Shown: positions 52,067 to 60,616 of the stretch, piece after piece
How the letters are laid out: each line of letters opens with the position of its first letter
Position numbering within the stretch: position 1 is the stretch's first letter
NCBI GenBank assembly: GCA_963575745.1
Contig: CAUYUJ010014265.1
Coordinates: forward strand, 257,534 to 320,033
Source of the DNA: Prorocentrum cordatum
Taxonomy: Eukaryota; Sar; Dinophyceae; Prorocentrales; Prorocentraceae
Direction of reading: 5' to 3'
DNA: 62,500 nucleotides
Notes under the pieces: model-generated
What the model was told of the DNA's origin: nothing
Seen by the model: only the letters and a program-made list of their open reading frames with translations
The model's database searches: none
Translations under genes and position numbers: made by a program

Positions 52067-52231
52067 TTAGGTCGGGCCTGCCCCCCCTACGGGGGGATTC
52101 TGGGCGAAAAAGTAGACATGTGCAAAACATCTCCCCCAAATGCTCGAAGATAGTCGAAACAAATCGCCCCCGGGCTATATATTTGGACTCTTTCTGGAAA
52201 CTCCTCCCGAAGAGGGACAGGCCCGACTCGA
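52067..52231 (+). mobile_element. MITE M9
   Basis: 165 bp; left TTAGGTCGGGCCTGCCCCCC, right GGGACAGGCCCGACTCGA. The flanking 8-mers CCCTGGGC (52059-52066) and GCCCGGGC (52232-52239) agree at 6 of 8. Confidence 0.85.
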
Positions 52232-52357
52232 GCCCGGGCTCCGCGGGTTCCGGGGGGAAAGCGCGTGCTCGCCGCTCGTGGGAGAGGAGAGGGGCACGTG
52301 GAGCGGGGCCTGCTGGAGAACCTGGACCTCCAGGCACCGCGCGGCGACGACGCCGCG

Positions 52358-52520
52358 ACCGACCGACCGACCGACCGACCGACCGACCGACCGACCGACC
52401 GACCGACGGCCGACCGGCCGACCGACCGACGACCACGATCGACCGACCGTCCGACCGACGGCCGACGACCGACCGACGACGACCGACGACGACGGCCGAC
52501 GACGGGCGACGACGGCCGGC
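52358..52520. repeat. (CGAC)n / (CGACGA)n microsatellite
   Basis: GACC tetranucleotides giving way to CGACGACGGC words. Confidence 0.95.
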
Positions 52521-52659
52521 GGCGGCGGCGACGACGCCGCCGAGGAGGGCGGGGGGGCCGCCTCGTGGGGGCCCCGGCGGGCGGGGGCCCCAAAAGAGCC
52601 CGCCTGGGGGTCAGCAGGCCCCTCCCCACCACCCGAAAGGTGGCGAGGCGAGGTTCTGG

Positions 52660-52780
52660 TTGAGTCGGGCGAGTCCCCCTACAGGAGGAATATATCCAAA
52701 AATAGGCAAACAAATAGTAGTCAAGGGGCGATTCTGGAGTATTTTTTGATTATGTGCGCACACTTTTTGGTTACGTTTGG
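52660..52780 (+). mobile_element. MITE M10, left part (split copy)
   Basis: Left terminus TTGAGTCGGGCGAGTCCCCC, then the internal AATAGTAGTCAAGGGGCGATT and TTTTTTGATTATG. Family similarity stops where the R4 leader begins. The matching right part is at 60617-60659. The outside flanks GGTTCTGG (52652-52659) and GCTTGTGG (60660-60667) agree at 6 of 8, so both parts may be one insertion interrupted later. Confidence 0.75.
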
Positions 52781-52784
52781 TTCC

Positions 52785-53930
52785 CAACCATCCTGTGGTG
52801 TTGGGTCCTCGTTTTGAAGAGACGGTGCCCCGCGTCCCTCCTTCCTTCCTTCCTCCTCCTCCTCCCCTCCTCCCTCCTCCCCCTCCTTGCCTCTGCTCTC
52901 GGCACACCTCTCACACGTTTCGTAGCCCCATAGGGAGCTGCACCGAAGGCCCCAGTGGGGGTGTCCACATGCGGTTCCCCCACCGAGGGCAGCGTTTCGT
53001 GGCCCCATAGGGAGCTCCACCGAAGGCCCCAGTGGGGGTGTCCACATGCGGTTCCTCCACCCAGGGCAGCGTTTCGTAGCCCCATAGGGACCTGCACCGA
53101 AGGCCCCAGTGGGGGTGTCCACATGCGGTTCCCCCACCCAGGGCAGCGTTTTGTGGCCCCATAAGGAGCTCCACCGTAGGCCCCAGTGGTGGTGTCCACA
53201 TGCGGTTCCCCCACCCAGGGCAGCGTTTCGTGGCCCCATATGGAGCTCCACCGAAGGCCCCAGTGGGGGTGCCCGCATGCGGTTCCCCCGCCCAGGGCCG
53301 CGTTTCGCAGCCCCATAGGGAGCTCCACCGAAGGCCCCAGTGGGGGTGTCCGCATGCGGTTCCCCCACCCAGGGCAGCGTTTCGTGGCCCCATAGGGAGC
53401 TCCACCGAAGGCCCCAGTGGGGGTGCGTTCCCCCACCCGGGCAGCGTTTCGTAGCCCCATAGGGAGCTCCACCGAAGGCCCCAGTGGGGGTGTCCCATAG
53501 GGAGCTCCTCCGTAGCCCCAGGGGGTGTCCACATGCGGTTCCCCCACCCAGGGCAGCCGTAGCCCCATAGGGAGCTCCTCCGTAAGCCCGTGGGGTGTCC
53601 ACGGTTCCCCCCCCAGGGCAGTTTCGTAGCCCCATAGGGAGCTCCACCGAAGGCCCCAGTGGGGGTGTCCACATGCGGTTCCCCCACCCAGGGCAGCGTT
53701 TCGTGGCCCCATAGGGAGCTCCACCGAAGGCCCCAGTGGGGGTGTCCGCATGCGGTTCCCCCACCCAGGGCAGCGTTTCGTGGCCCCATAGGGAGCTCCA
53801 CCGAAGGCCCCAGGGGGGGTGCCCGCATGCGGTTCCCCCACCCAGGGCAGCGTTTCGTAGCCCCATAGGGAACTCCACCGAAGGCCCCAGTGGGGGTGTT
53901 CGCATGCGTCTCCCCTTCCCAGAGGTAGCG
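52785..53930. repeat. R4 leader plus 77-bp satellite, ~14 units
   Basis: The leader at 52788-52835 (CCCAACCATCCTGTGGTGTT...) and a TCC stretch precede tandem 77-bp units (GTTTCGTGGCCCCATAGGGA, GCTCCACCGAAGGCCCCAGT, GTCC..CATGCGGTTCCCCCAC). Units between 53430 and 53630 are truncated. Because 77 is not a multiple of 3, every frame stays open in turn, giving false ORFs of up to 463 codons on minus. Confidence 0.95.
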
Positions 53931-53943
53931 CCACCGAAAACGA

Positions 53944-54023
53944 TGCCCAGTAGCTCTGCTTCCCTTTTTCCTTGCGCGAGTCGAGGGGATCTGCAATACA
54001 TGCTGATCCGTAGTTCTGGTGTT
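53944..54023 (+). repeat. Terminal repeat A1
   Basis: 80 bp, TGCCCAGTAGCTCTGCTTCC..., ending 8 bp before the first ORF. Differs from A2 (60161-60240) at one base. Confidence 0.95.
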
Positions 54024-54031
54024 GCTCGAGC

Positions 54032-54532
54032 ATGGACCGCGCGGCACAGGCTGTACCACCTGTGTTTAACGCGATCCTGCATCTTGGCCACTACTTCGAG
54101 TGGGGTCGCCAAAGAGGCCCTGTCTGCCCCAGCCTGGAGTGCCCGGCCGCGCCAGTCATCCCGCCGTGCCCCACTTGCCCGTCGCTGCAGTGTCCCGCGG
54201 TGGTCCCTTGCGAGACGAGTGGCGCTGCGCCCGACTGGCTGAGGCAGCTGGAGGAGGTTATCGCGAGGGTCGGCCGACTCTCCGCATCGTCGTCGACGCC
54301 TACCCCTTGTCCGCTCCCCGCCGGGGAGCCCGAGCCGTGCGACCGGTGGACGCTTGCCTTCCAGCTGTTCTGGATCGGGCTGCTCTGCGGCGTGTTGCTG
54401 ACTCTGACGCTTGGGTGCGCCTGCGGCCAGTGTCGACGTCCCCTCCGACGGCCCTCGCCTTCGGCTGGCCTCGCGCTGGCGGACGTGGAGACGCCAGAAA
54501 GTCGGAAGTTACGGGCTGAGCTGTCGCGATGA
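54032..54532 (+). CDS. Small one-helix membrane protein of the retroelement
   Basis: 166 residues starting 8 bp after repeat A1. The N-terminal part has a Cys/Pro-rich stretch (CPSLECPAAPVIPPCPTCPS, ~40-60), then a short amphipathic segment (DWLRQLEEVIARVGRLS). A single strong membrane helix lies at ~105-127 (FQLFWIGLLCGVLLTLTLGC), followed at once by CACGQCRRPLRR, a basic cytosolic-type anchor with possible lipidated or metal-binding cysteines. No family recognised. Its TGA overlaps the next ATG as ATGA (54529-54532), suggesting termination-reinitiation on one mRNA. Conserved placement in other copies would establish it as a true element gene. Confidence 0.6.
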   Translation: MDRAAQAVPPVFNAILHLGHYFEWGRQRGPVCPSLECPAAPVIPPCPTCPSLQCPAVVPCETSGAAPDWLRQLEEVIARVGRLSASSSTPTPCPLPAGEPEPCDRWTLAFQLFWIGLLCGVLLTLTLGCACGQCRRPLRRPSPSAGLALADVETPESRKLRAELSR

Positions 54533-55683
54533 GTCTGGACATCCCAGAGAGACATATATTGGTTCATTATCCTGATGATGCGATTCCTCACCATCACCGA
54601 GTACTGTTGGTTAAGTTGGAGGGTGCGAGATGGATCTGGTCGACCCCCGACTTCTCGGTGCGGGCGGTCGACTTGTCAGATCGAGCGGCCGTGGTGTCGA
54701 TGATCCCGCTGCAGCGCGACTCGCCGTGCCCTCCCAACTTGCATGTGTACGGATTCGACAGCCCGATTGACGCTCAGGACCTGGCGAGAATCAGAGCAGA
54801 GGGTCGGGCGCTCGCGGAGATCCTCGGAGCGCCCGTCGCCGCTGTGGCAGGCGCGGCTGTGCCCGACGGCGCTGTGTACATGTACTCAGACCCGTCGTGC
54901 AAGTTCTTCGCGGCGGAGGTTGACGACAATTTGCTGGGCTCAGAGGCGACGACCGTGGCGAGAGGCCCGGTCGCGCTCGTGGAGCGCGGCGACGAGTGGA
55001 CGACGGCAGAGCGTGTCCCTCCGAGAGACAAGCTACGCTGGATGCAGGAGAAGTTGTGCGGCGAGAGCAGAGATACGATATTGCTACCCTTGCAGCTGGA
55101 TCCGACCACGCAGACGCGCTCAACGACCTTGAGGGAGGCCGTCAAGTTGCTGAAGCAGTCGATGCAGGCCGACGGGTTCCCCTTCCAGAAGAGTCGGTCG
55201 ATCTTGGAGTTAGCCAAGGGAGTGGCGGCGTCTGGGCACGAGTTCGGCACGTGTCACACTTTCTGGGTGAGAAGCAGCACGGTGGGAGAGCGTACGGCGG
55301 TCGCCATCGAGCATTTCCACCTGCTGATGCTGCTGCACATGATGGTGTGTTATGATCAGTTGAACTTGCCTAACATGGCCGCGGCGGAGTTCGCGTCGCG
55401 CCGGGTGCTGATGATCCAGCGGGCAGTGCGCCGCAATCCTCGGAACTCCGATTTCGAAGGCCTCGACTCGTTCATGGCTCACGCCTTCGACGCCAGCGGA
55501 GGAGTGGTCACGGCGCAGTTCGATCAGGAGATGGCCGAGATGCGCAAGACTCAGGCTATTATCATGAAGAGCGATCGTTTGTTGAAGGAGTCTGAGGCCG
55601 ACTCGAAGTGCCAGAAGGACGGCAACCACAAGGACAATAACAAGGACAAGAACAGCGACCCGAAAGGGTCGCAGGGAGGATGA
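54529..55683 (+). CDS. Gag-like protein of the retroelement
   Basis: 384 residues between the small membrane ORF and pol, overlapping each by ATGA. N-terminal ~150 residues include HYPDDAIPHHHRVLLVKLEG and a WIWSTPDFSV segment. The middle (~170-330) is helical, with TLREAVKLLKQSM and a His/Met-rich IEHFHLLMLLHMMVCYD. The C-terminal tail (~355-384) is Lys/Asp/Asn-rich. There is no Cys-His zinc knuckle. Gag identity rests on position and on the basic tail, not on a recognised domain. It would be expected to package element RNA. Confidence 0.65.
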   Translation: MSLDIPERHILVHYPDDAIPHHHRVLLVKLEGARWIWSTPDFSVRAVDLSDRAAVVSMIPLQRDSPCPPNLHVYGFDSPIDAQDLARIRAEGRALAEILGAPVAAVAGAAVPDGAVYMYSDPSCKFFAAEVDDNLLGSEATTVARGPVALVERGDEWTTAERVPPRDKLRWMQEKLCGESRDTILLPLQLDPTTQTRSTTLREAVKLLKQSMQADGFPFQKSRSILELAKGVAASGHEFGTCHTFWVRSSTVGERTAVAIEHFHLLMLLHMMVCYDQLNLPNMAAAEFASRRVLMIQRAVRRNPRNSDFEGLDSFMAHAFDASGGVVTAQFDQEMAEMRKTQAIIMKSDRLLKESEADSKCQKDGNHKDNNKDKNSDPKGSQGG

Positions 55684-58600
55684 TGGCTCTACGGTCCCGG
55701 GGTGGCGTTGTTCGCCGTGGCGACACCCCGTATCATGATCCCCGTGTGGGAACGGCCGGCGACCTGGACGCTCTACTTGCCTCAGCGATCTCTCCGGCTG
55801 CTGGCAGGACGAGCGATGGGTTGCACCTGGACGTCGACGACGGCGCTCTCGTGCTGGACTCGGCGAGCCGGGACGTCTTTCCCCTTCCTTGTGTTGGAGA
55901 TCGGCGTGATGCGCCCTGTGCGGGCATCTTACCGCGTCGCGCTGCCGCTTGTGATCGGAGGTTTGCAGATGTTGCCGGCTCTCTGAACGCGCTGGCGGTG
56001 GCTCGTGCGGGGCATCGTCTTCGGCGGTGCACGTCGGCTTCGGCACCTACTGGACTTCAACGTGCTGTGGGTGCACGGCTGAGGGAGTCGCTCCAGGAGC
56101 TGGGGTGTCCTCCCTCTGGGCCTGACAGGAGGGGCGCCCTCAAAAGCGTCCTTCGAGCTCTGAACGTCTACGACTTTTCCACGGACGACGCCGCCCGCAG
56201 GCCCTTTGATGCCTCCCGCGTTCGGGTCGTTCGTGACGGCGGCGTTCACCCCAAGCCAGTCGGCGCAGTGGTCGGGCCTGACGCTCGGCCAATGGCGGCT
56301 GATCCCTGGAATTGGATCTTCAGGACTCCAACTGATGAGAACAGGATCGCAGCGGAGGCAACGGCGAAGCCCTACCTCGACCCCGTGCTACGTGACCCGC
56401 GTCACATGAGCGCTCTCGTGAATAAGCTGAACGACGCGGGGATGCTGTCCTTTCGCCGCCGAGCGCGCTGCTTCGTGGGCGCCTTCACGGTGATCAAGAA
56501 GGACGGGCGCCACTTGAGGCTCGTTCTGGACTGCAGGCCCGCGAACGTTTTGCACCGCGATCCTCCAGTCAGTCAGCTAGCGACGGCATCGGCCTTGGCG
56601 GGCCTCGTGTTGAGGGGCGGCGAGACCTTGGCTACGGAGCACGACGCCGCGGGCCGTCCGTTAGATATGCACTTCTCAGGTGCGGACTTGACCGACGGCT
56701 ACTTCCAGTTCGAGTTTGAGGAGGTCGCCGGCTACTTCTGCCTGGCCCACAAGGTGCGGGCGAGCGACTTCGGCGCCACGAAGGTCTTCGATGGCGATCG
56801 TCGATGCTGGGGCTCGGTCGGCTCCGACGAGATGCTGTGGACGTGCGTGAAGGTCATTCCGATGGGCTGGACGTGGTCACTCTTTTTCTGCCACTCCGCG
56901 CTGACCGACATTCAGGTTTGTGCGGAGATGAGGCGGCTTGGCATCGAGGATAGGGAGGTGGTGGACTCGCGGGTGCTTCGCGATCGTCGACCGCCCCCCG
57001 TTCTCCAGCCCGGCCTTCCCATCCTCGCGCCGTACGTGGACAACGCTTTCTTGATCTGCTGGAACCGCGAGGACGCCTCAGAGTGCTTCCGATACCTGTT
57101 GGAGGATTTGAAGCGACGGGGTTTCGTGTGGCGGGGCGAGATCTGCGCCGAGCGGGACGTCGTGCAGGTAGGGCTCCGGCTGCTGGGCGGATCTCAGCCG
57201 TTCATCCTGCGCAAGACGGAGCGCACGTGGCGGTTGTGCTACGCTCTTCATTCTGCCATTCGGTGTCGTCGTTTTTCGGATCGGCAGGTGCGACGCCTAG
57301 TGGGCCACCTGTTCAATCATTTTATGCTGTTCCCGCCTTTCATGTCTGTCTTGCACGAGGTGTGGCGCTGGCTCTCCGAGCACGCGGATCCGGTCGCAGA
57401 GCTGACCCCGGCAGTGGTTGGCGAGTTGCAGACGGCAGCGGGCCTCGTGCTCATCACCCGACATCGTGTTCGCCTGAAGACGGCGACTACGGTGTTTTGC
57501 TCCGACTCCAGCGGGGCGGGCTACGCGCTGCACGTCGGCCGGTTTTCGGAGCGGGAGGTGCTGGACGCGATCAGGTGGCGGGAGCGCTGGCGATTCAAGA
57601 CCATCGAGGAGTGCGCGCAGGACGACACCACGGACTCCGACCTTTTCCCCAGCTCCATCGCCGCGGACTCGACCTCGCTCGCCCCGGCCTTCGAGGAGGA
57701 GCTGGGTTTTGGCGAGGTGGGGCCAGCGGAGTTAACGACCTCTACGTGGAGCGCGGGCTCTTCGGCTGTGGCGTCGCGGCGGGCTACACTGGGTGCCGAC
57801 GCGCACGCCCTGCCGGAGCTCGCGGCGGTCTACTCTGACCGTCTTCGGTGGCGACGTGTGGTGGTGGGGGCCTGGTGTCGTGCGGACGCCATCCGCAACG
57901 AGGAGGCTCGGGCCGCTCTGCTGGGGCTCCGTCGCTATACGAGGTCCTCTCGCAACTGGGATGCTGAGGTTCTGTCCGTCGGGGATAACCCGTCCGAGAT
58001 CCTGGCAACCGAGCGCGGGCGCGCCACGGATCGCGAGCTCAGCGCGCTGTGCCGTCGAGCTGGCGCGCTCCAAGGGGTCACTGGGCTTCGGTGGCGCCGC
58101 CGTCATATCGTGAGCGAGAGGAACTGCTCGGACGAGGACTCGAGGTTGGCCGACCGCGGACTTCTTGCCGCAGGAGAAGCCCTGGGTGGAGGCGCGCTGT
58201 GGGCACGTCTCCGAGGCCGGGGCCAACGTGAGCTGGCAGATAGAGACCGAGTTCGAGCCGAGCCTTCGTCGAAGGCCGCCACTTCGCCAATAGCCGTTAC
58301 AGCCGCCGTGGATGATCGGGCTGAGCGGCCAGTTTCCCGTTCTTCATCAGACACTACGATCACATTTTCCACAAGTGGGCCGGCTCCAATGAGAGCCACG
58401 TCGAGGGGAGGGGCGAGACTTCCGCCTCGGGCCGGCGCGGCTGAGCGCCGAGGAGAGTGCTCACTCTCCAAGCCGATTGCCCCGGCGCGGCGCGAGCTGG
58501 CCATTTTGGAGCTGTTCGCGGGATGCGCTCGTTTCTCAGGTGCCTGCCAACCAAAAGGATTGCGCATCGCACCGCCCTTCGACATAGGCACGTCTCGGGA

Positions 58601-59003
58601 CTATGATATTACTGATCCTCGGGTACTTCGGAAGATCCTGAACTGGATTAAGTCGGGGAGGATTTGGCTGCTTTGGCTAGGTACTCCGTGTACTAACTGG
58701 ACAAGCGCTCGCAGTTCTCCAGAGGCTCCCGACGACATCCAGGACCCAACCGCTGTGGCCACTCTACGTATCCTCCGTGCAGCTCATCGGTGTAAAGTGA
58801 GGTGGATTCTGGAGAACCCCATTAGCTCTAAGCTCTTCAAGTGGACGCCTCTCAAGGATCTCCTCAAGACCCAGGGGGCCCAAGAGGCCATCGTGGACTA
58901 CTGCAGGTATGGCACCCCCTATCGTAAGCGAACTCGTCTAATGGGAGCTCTTGAAGGCCTCCAAGAAGTAGGAAGACTTTGTCGGTGTCAGGCCCCCCAC
59001 TAG
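55680..59003 (+). CDS. Pol: reverse transcriptase, RNase H and C5 methyltransferase
   Basis: 1107 residues. N-terminal ~200 residues unassigned. RT at ~225-500: TVIKKDGRHLRLVLDCRPAN, motif A GADLTDGYFQF (Asp 336), motif B PMGWTWSLFF, motif C YVDN (452-455) in place of YVDD. RNase H-like at ~600-830: FCSDSSGAGY, NEEARAALLGL, SVGDNPSEI, NCSDEDSRLADRG. C5 cytosine methyltransferase-like at ~940-1107: LELFAGCARFSG (SAM-binding motif I), GTPCTNW (Pro-Cys nucleophile, 1003-1004), ILENP (motif VI) and PYRKRTRLMG (motif VIII). The start ATG overlaps the previous stop. The TAG at 59001 falls inside the methyltransferase; matching sequence continues in frame beyond it. Confidence 0.85.
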   Translation: MMALRSRGGVVRRGDTPYHDPRVGTAGDLDALLASAISPAAGRTSDGLHLDVDDGALVLDSASRDVFPLPCVGDRRDAPCAGILPRRAAACDRRFADVAGSLNALAVARAGHRLRRCTSASAPTGLQRAVGARLRESLQELGCPPSGPDRRGALKSVLRALNVYDFSTDDAARRPFDASRVRVVRDGGVHPKPVGAVVGPDARPMAADPWNWIFRTPTDENRIAAEATAKPYLDPVLRDPRHMSALVNKLNDAGMLSFRRRARCFVGAFTVIKKDGRHLRLVLDCRPANVLHRDPPVSQLATASALAGLVLRGGETLATEHDAAGRPLDMHFSGADLTDGYFQFEFEEVAGYFCLAHKVRASDFGATKVFDGDRRCWGSVGSDEMLWTCVKVIPMGWTWSLFFCHSALTDIQVCAEMRRLGIEDREVVDSRVLRDRRPPPVLQPGLPILAPYVDNAFLICWNREDASECFRYLLEDLKRRGFVWRGEICAERDVVQVGLRLLGGSQPFILRKTERTWRLCYALHSAIRCRRFSDRQVRRLVGHLFNHFMLFPPFMSVLHEVWRWLSEHADPVAELTPAVVGELQTAAGLVLITRHRVRLKTATTVFCSDSSGAGYALHVGRFSEREVLDAIRWRERWRFKTIEECAQDDTTDSDLFPSSIAADSTSLAPAFEEELGFGEVGPAELTTSTWSAGSSAVASRRATLGADAHALPELAAVYSDRLRWRRVVVGAWCRADAIRNEEARAALLGLRRYTRSSRNWDAEVLSVGDNPSEILATERGRATDRELSALCRRAGALQGVTGLRWRRRHIVSERNCSDEDSRLADRGLLAAGEALGGGALWARLRGRGQRELADRDRVRAEPSSKAATSPIAVTAAVDDRAERPVSRSSSDTTITFSTSGPAPMRATSRGGARLPPRAGAAERRGECSLSKPIAPARRELAILELFAGCARFSGACQPKGLRIAPPFDIGTSRDYDITDPRVLRKILNWIKSGRIWLLWLGTPCTNWTSARSSPEAPDDIQDPTAVATLRILRAAHRCKVRWILENPISSKLFKWTPLKDLLKTQGAQEAIVDYCRYGTPYRKRTRLMGALEGLQEVGRLCRCQAPH

Positions 59004-59120
59004 ATCCTCCAAGGGAAAGTTAAAGTTGAAGTGGCTCCTGGCAAGCACGTCCTGAAATGGAAAACGTCCCTTGCTGCTGCGTATCCGCCAGCTCTATGTC
59101 GCGAATTGGCTCGAGTGGTT
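59004..59120 (+). pseudogene. Methyltransferase C-terminus beyond an in-frame TAG
   Basis: In the same frame as pol, directly after the TAG. The reading ILQGKV, then KWKTSLAAAYPPALCRELAR, has the look of the closing segment of this methyltransferase type (a WKT..A..YP..LC block). No stop interrupts it until 59798, but after ~59150 the frame becomes Arg/Pro-rich and unconvincing. Either this copy carries a premature stop, or the stop is read through. Confidence 0.6.
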
Positions 59121-59883
59121 GAGCGTAATGCTCCACTTACTGCCTTTCGTAATCCTCGCGAGCCGGTACTTCATATCCGATGGTGTCGTGATCTGGCGGC
59201 CTCGCTCGGCGGGCGTGGAGTGGAACCCCCGCCAATCCCGACTTGTCCAAGAAGATTCACATTACCGTGGGGAGATCTCTCTGAAAGTTGGGGCTGTGGA
59301 GACTCGCGAGCACGGCGGCATCGAGCACTGGCTGCCCGCTCCCAAACATCTACGGGCCCTTCAGTCAGCACGCCTGCAGTGGTCGTACGGTCGCCGGCCG
59401 ACCCCTGCGACACAGCGCCACCGCCCAGCTCACGGGTGCGGCGTGCTCCTGCAAAAGCTGGTGGGGAACCCTGCACGCCTCCGGTCTGTGGGACACCACT
59501 CCGACAACATCAGTCGGGTCAAAAGCAGCTGCGTCAACCCCGCCGTCGAGTACGTGCCGTTCGTCGGGAGGCCGGTCAGCTGGCCGGTGCGGTTGGCAGC
59601 GGGGGTGGACCACCCCGCGCCCAGCCCGTTCGCCGTGCCCGCCACGCCGCCCCAGCACCTGGTGTACGGCGCCATCGTTTCGTTTCGCTACAGCAAGCTC
59701 GTAAGGTACCTACATTGTCTAAATCAAGTCCTTTTCATGTTCGAAATCGGACATGCCGCCATGTTGTTCCTTCGCAACCAACCTGTCGGGCAAGCTGAAG
59801 GTTGCACGATCATGAACCCTCCCACCCTTTCCCTCATGATCCATAGCCAGAAGTATTGTGGACGAGACTCTGCTTTGGTAAGT
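59121..59883. other. Post-pol region, no recombinase found
   Basis: All three plus frames are partly open (for example 59071-60075), but none shows the Arg...His-x-x-Arg...Tyr pattern of a tyrosine recombinase or an integrase core. Sequence similar to the 42-bp A2/B2 spacer (ATCCATAGCCAG) occurs at 59839. Confidence 0.5.
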
Positions 59884-60160
59884 TGGCCATGTCGTTTGTT
59901 CTGGTGGAGTCTCAGCCGCGGCTGGGCCGACAGTATTATCAGGCGAGCTGATTTCTTGAACTGTATCGCTTGGGGTGGGTCGAGCGCACGTGCCAAAAAT
60001 GGTGGATCTCCCAGGCTCGGTCTATCACCCTATCGTCGGTTGGCCTCTGTGAGTGAGTGCTTTGCTAATCGCTGAGCCTGTCGGCAACTCCGTCTCCTCC
60101 TGGGCTCTCTCCCTCCTGGGCTCCCGGCCTTTTTGGCCCGAGACGCTTTTGTAAAGGAAA
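59884..60160 (+). repeat. Internal repeat B1
   Basis: 277 bp, TGGCCATGTCGTTTGTTCTG ... GTAAAGGAAA. Repeated with one mismatch at 60283-60559 (offset 399). Runs into A2 without a gap. Confidence 0.97.
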
Positions 60161-60240
60161 TGCCCAGTAGTTCTGCTTCCCTTTTTCCTTGCGCGAGTCG
60201 AGGGGATCTGCAATACATGCTGATCCGTAGTTCTGGTGTT
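60161..60240 (+). repeat. Internal repeat A2
   Basis: 80 bp, TGCCCAGTAGTTCTGCTTCC...; copy of A1. Followed by a 42-bp spacer (60241-60282) before B2. Confidence 0.97.
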
Positions 60241-60282
60241 CCCGCCCTGCCATCCCCTGTGCCAGCGTGTATCCATAGGCAG

Positions 60283-60559
60283 TGGCCATGTCGTTTGTTC
60301 TGGTGGAGTCTCAGCCGCGGCTGGGCCGACAGTATTATCAGGCGAGCTGATTTCTTGAACTGTATCGCTCGGGGTGGGTCGAGCGCACGTGCCAAAAATG
60401 GTGGATCTCCCAGGCTCGGTCTATCACCCTATCGTCGGTTGGCCTCTGTGAGTGAGTGCTTTGCTAATCGCTGAGCCTGTCGGCAACTCCGTCTCCTCCT
60501 GGGCTCTCTCCCTCCTGGGCTCCCGGCCTTTTTGGCCCGAGACGCTTTTGTAAAGGAAA
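60283..60559 (+). repeat. Terminal repeat B2
   Basis: 277 bp copy of B1, forming the right end of the element. Confidence 0.97.
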
Positions 60560-60616
60560 TATTCATATTTGCGGTATTCACAACTGCATATGGTTGGGTC
60601 CTTCGCCAGGCTAATT

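Larger units (their letters stand above)
53943..60560 (+). mobile_element. Split-direct-repeat retroelement with C5 methyltransferase
   Basis: Layout: A1, three overlapping ORFs, B1, A2, B2. A1/A2 are 80 bp (one mismatch) and B1/B2 are 277 bp (one mismatch). B1 abuts A2 directly, and that junction equals what joining the right end to the left end would give (an AT dinucleotide is shared at left end, junction and right end). This is the arrangement known for PAT/Ngaro-type tyrosine-recombinase retrotransposons. No recombinase ORF is visible and there is no TSD. Alternative: a head-to-tail dimer whose second copy (60161-60559) lost its interior. Confidence 0.85.

Noticed and set aside
52721-54112. 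463-codon minus-strand frame with repeated GGTACGHPHWGLRWSSLWG
   Set aside because: The 77-bp satellite keeps every frame open in turn; truncated units change the phase without a stop, so there is no coding constraint.
59071-60075. 334-codon frame after pol as a tyrosine recombinase
   Set aside because: Lacks the Arg...His-x-x-Arg...Tyr catalytic pattern and runs through B1, whose duplicate breaks any coding logic.
53944-60240. A1 and A2 as ordinary long terminal repeats
   Set aside because: They are only 80 bp, lack TG...CA ends and TSDs, and lie inside the B1/B2 pair on the right, which fits split direct repeats instead.
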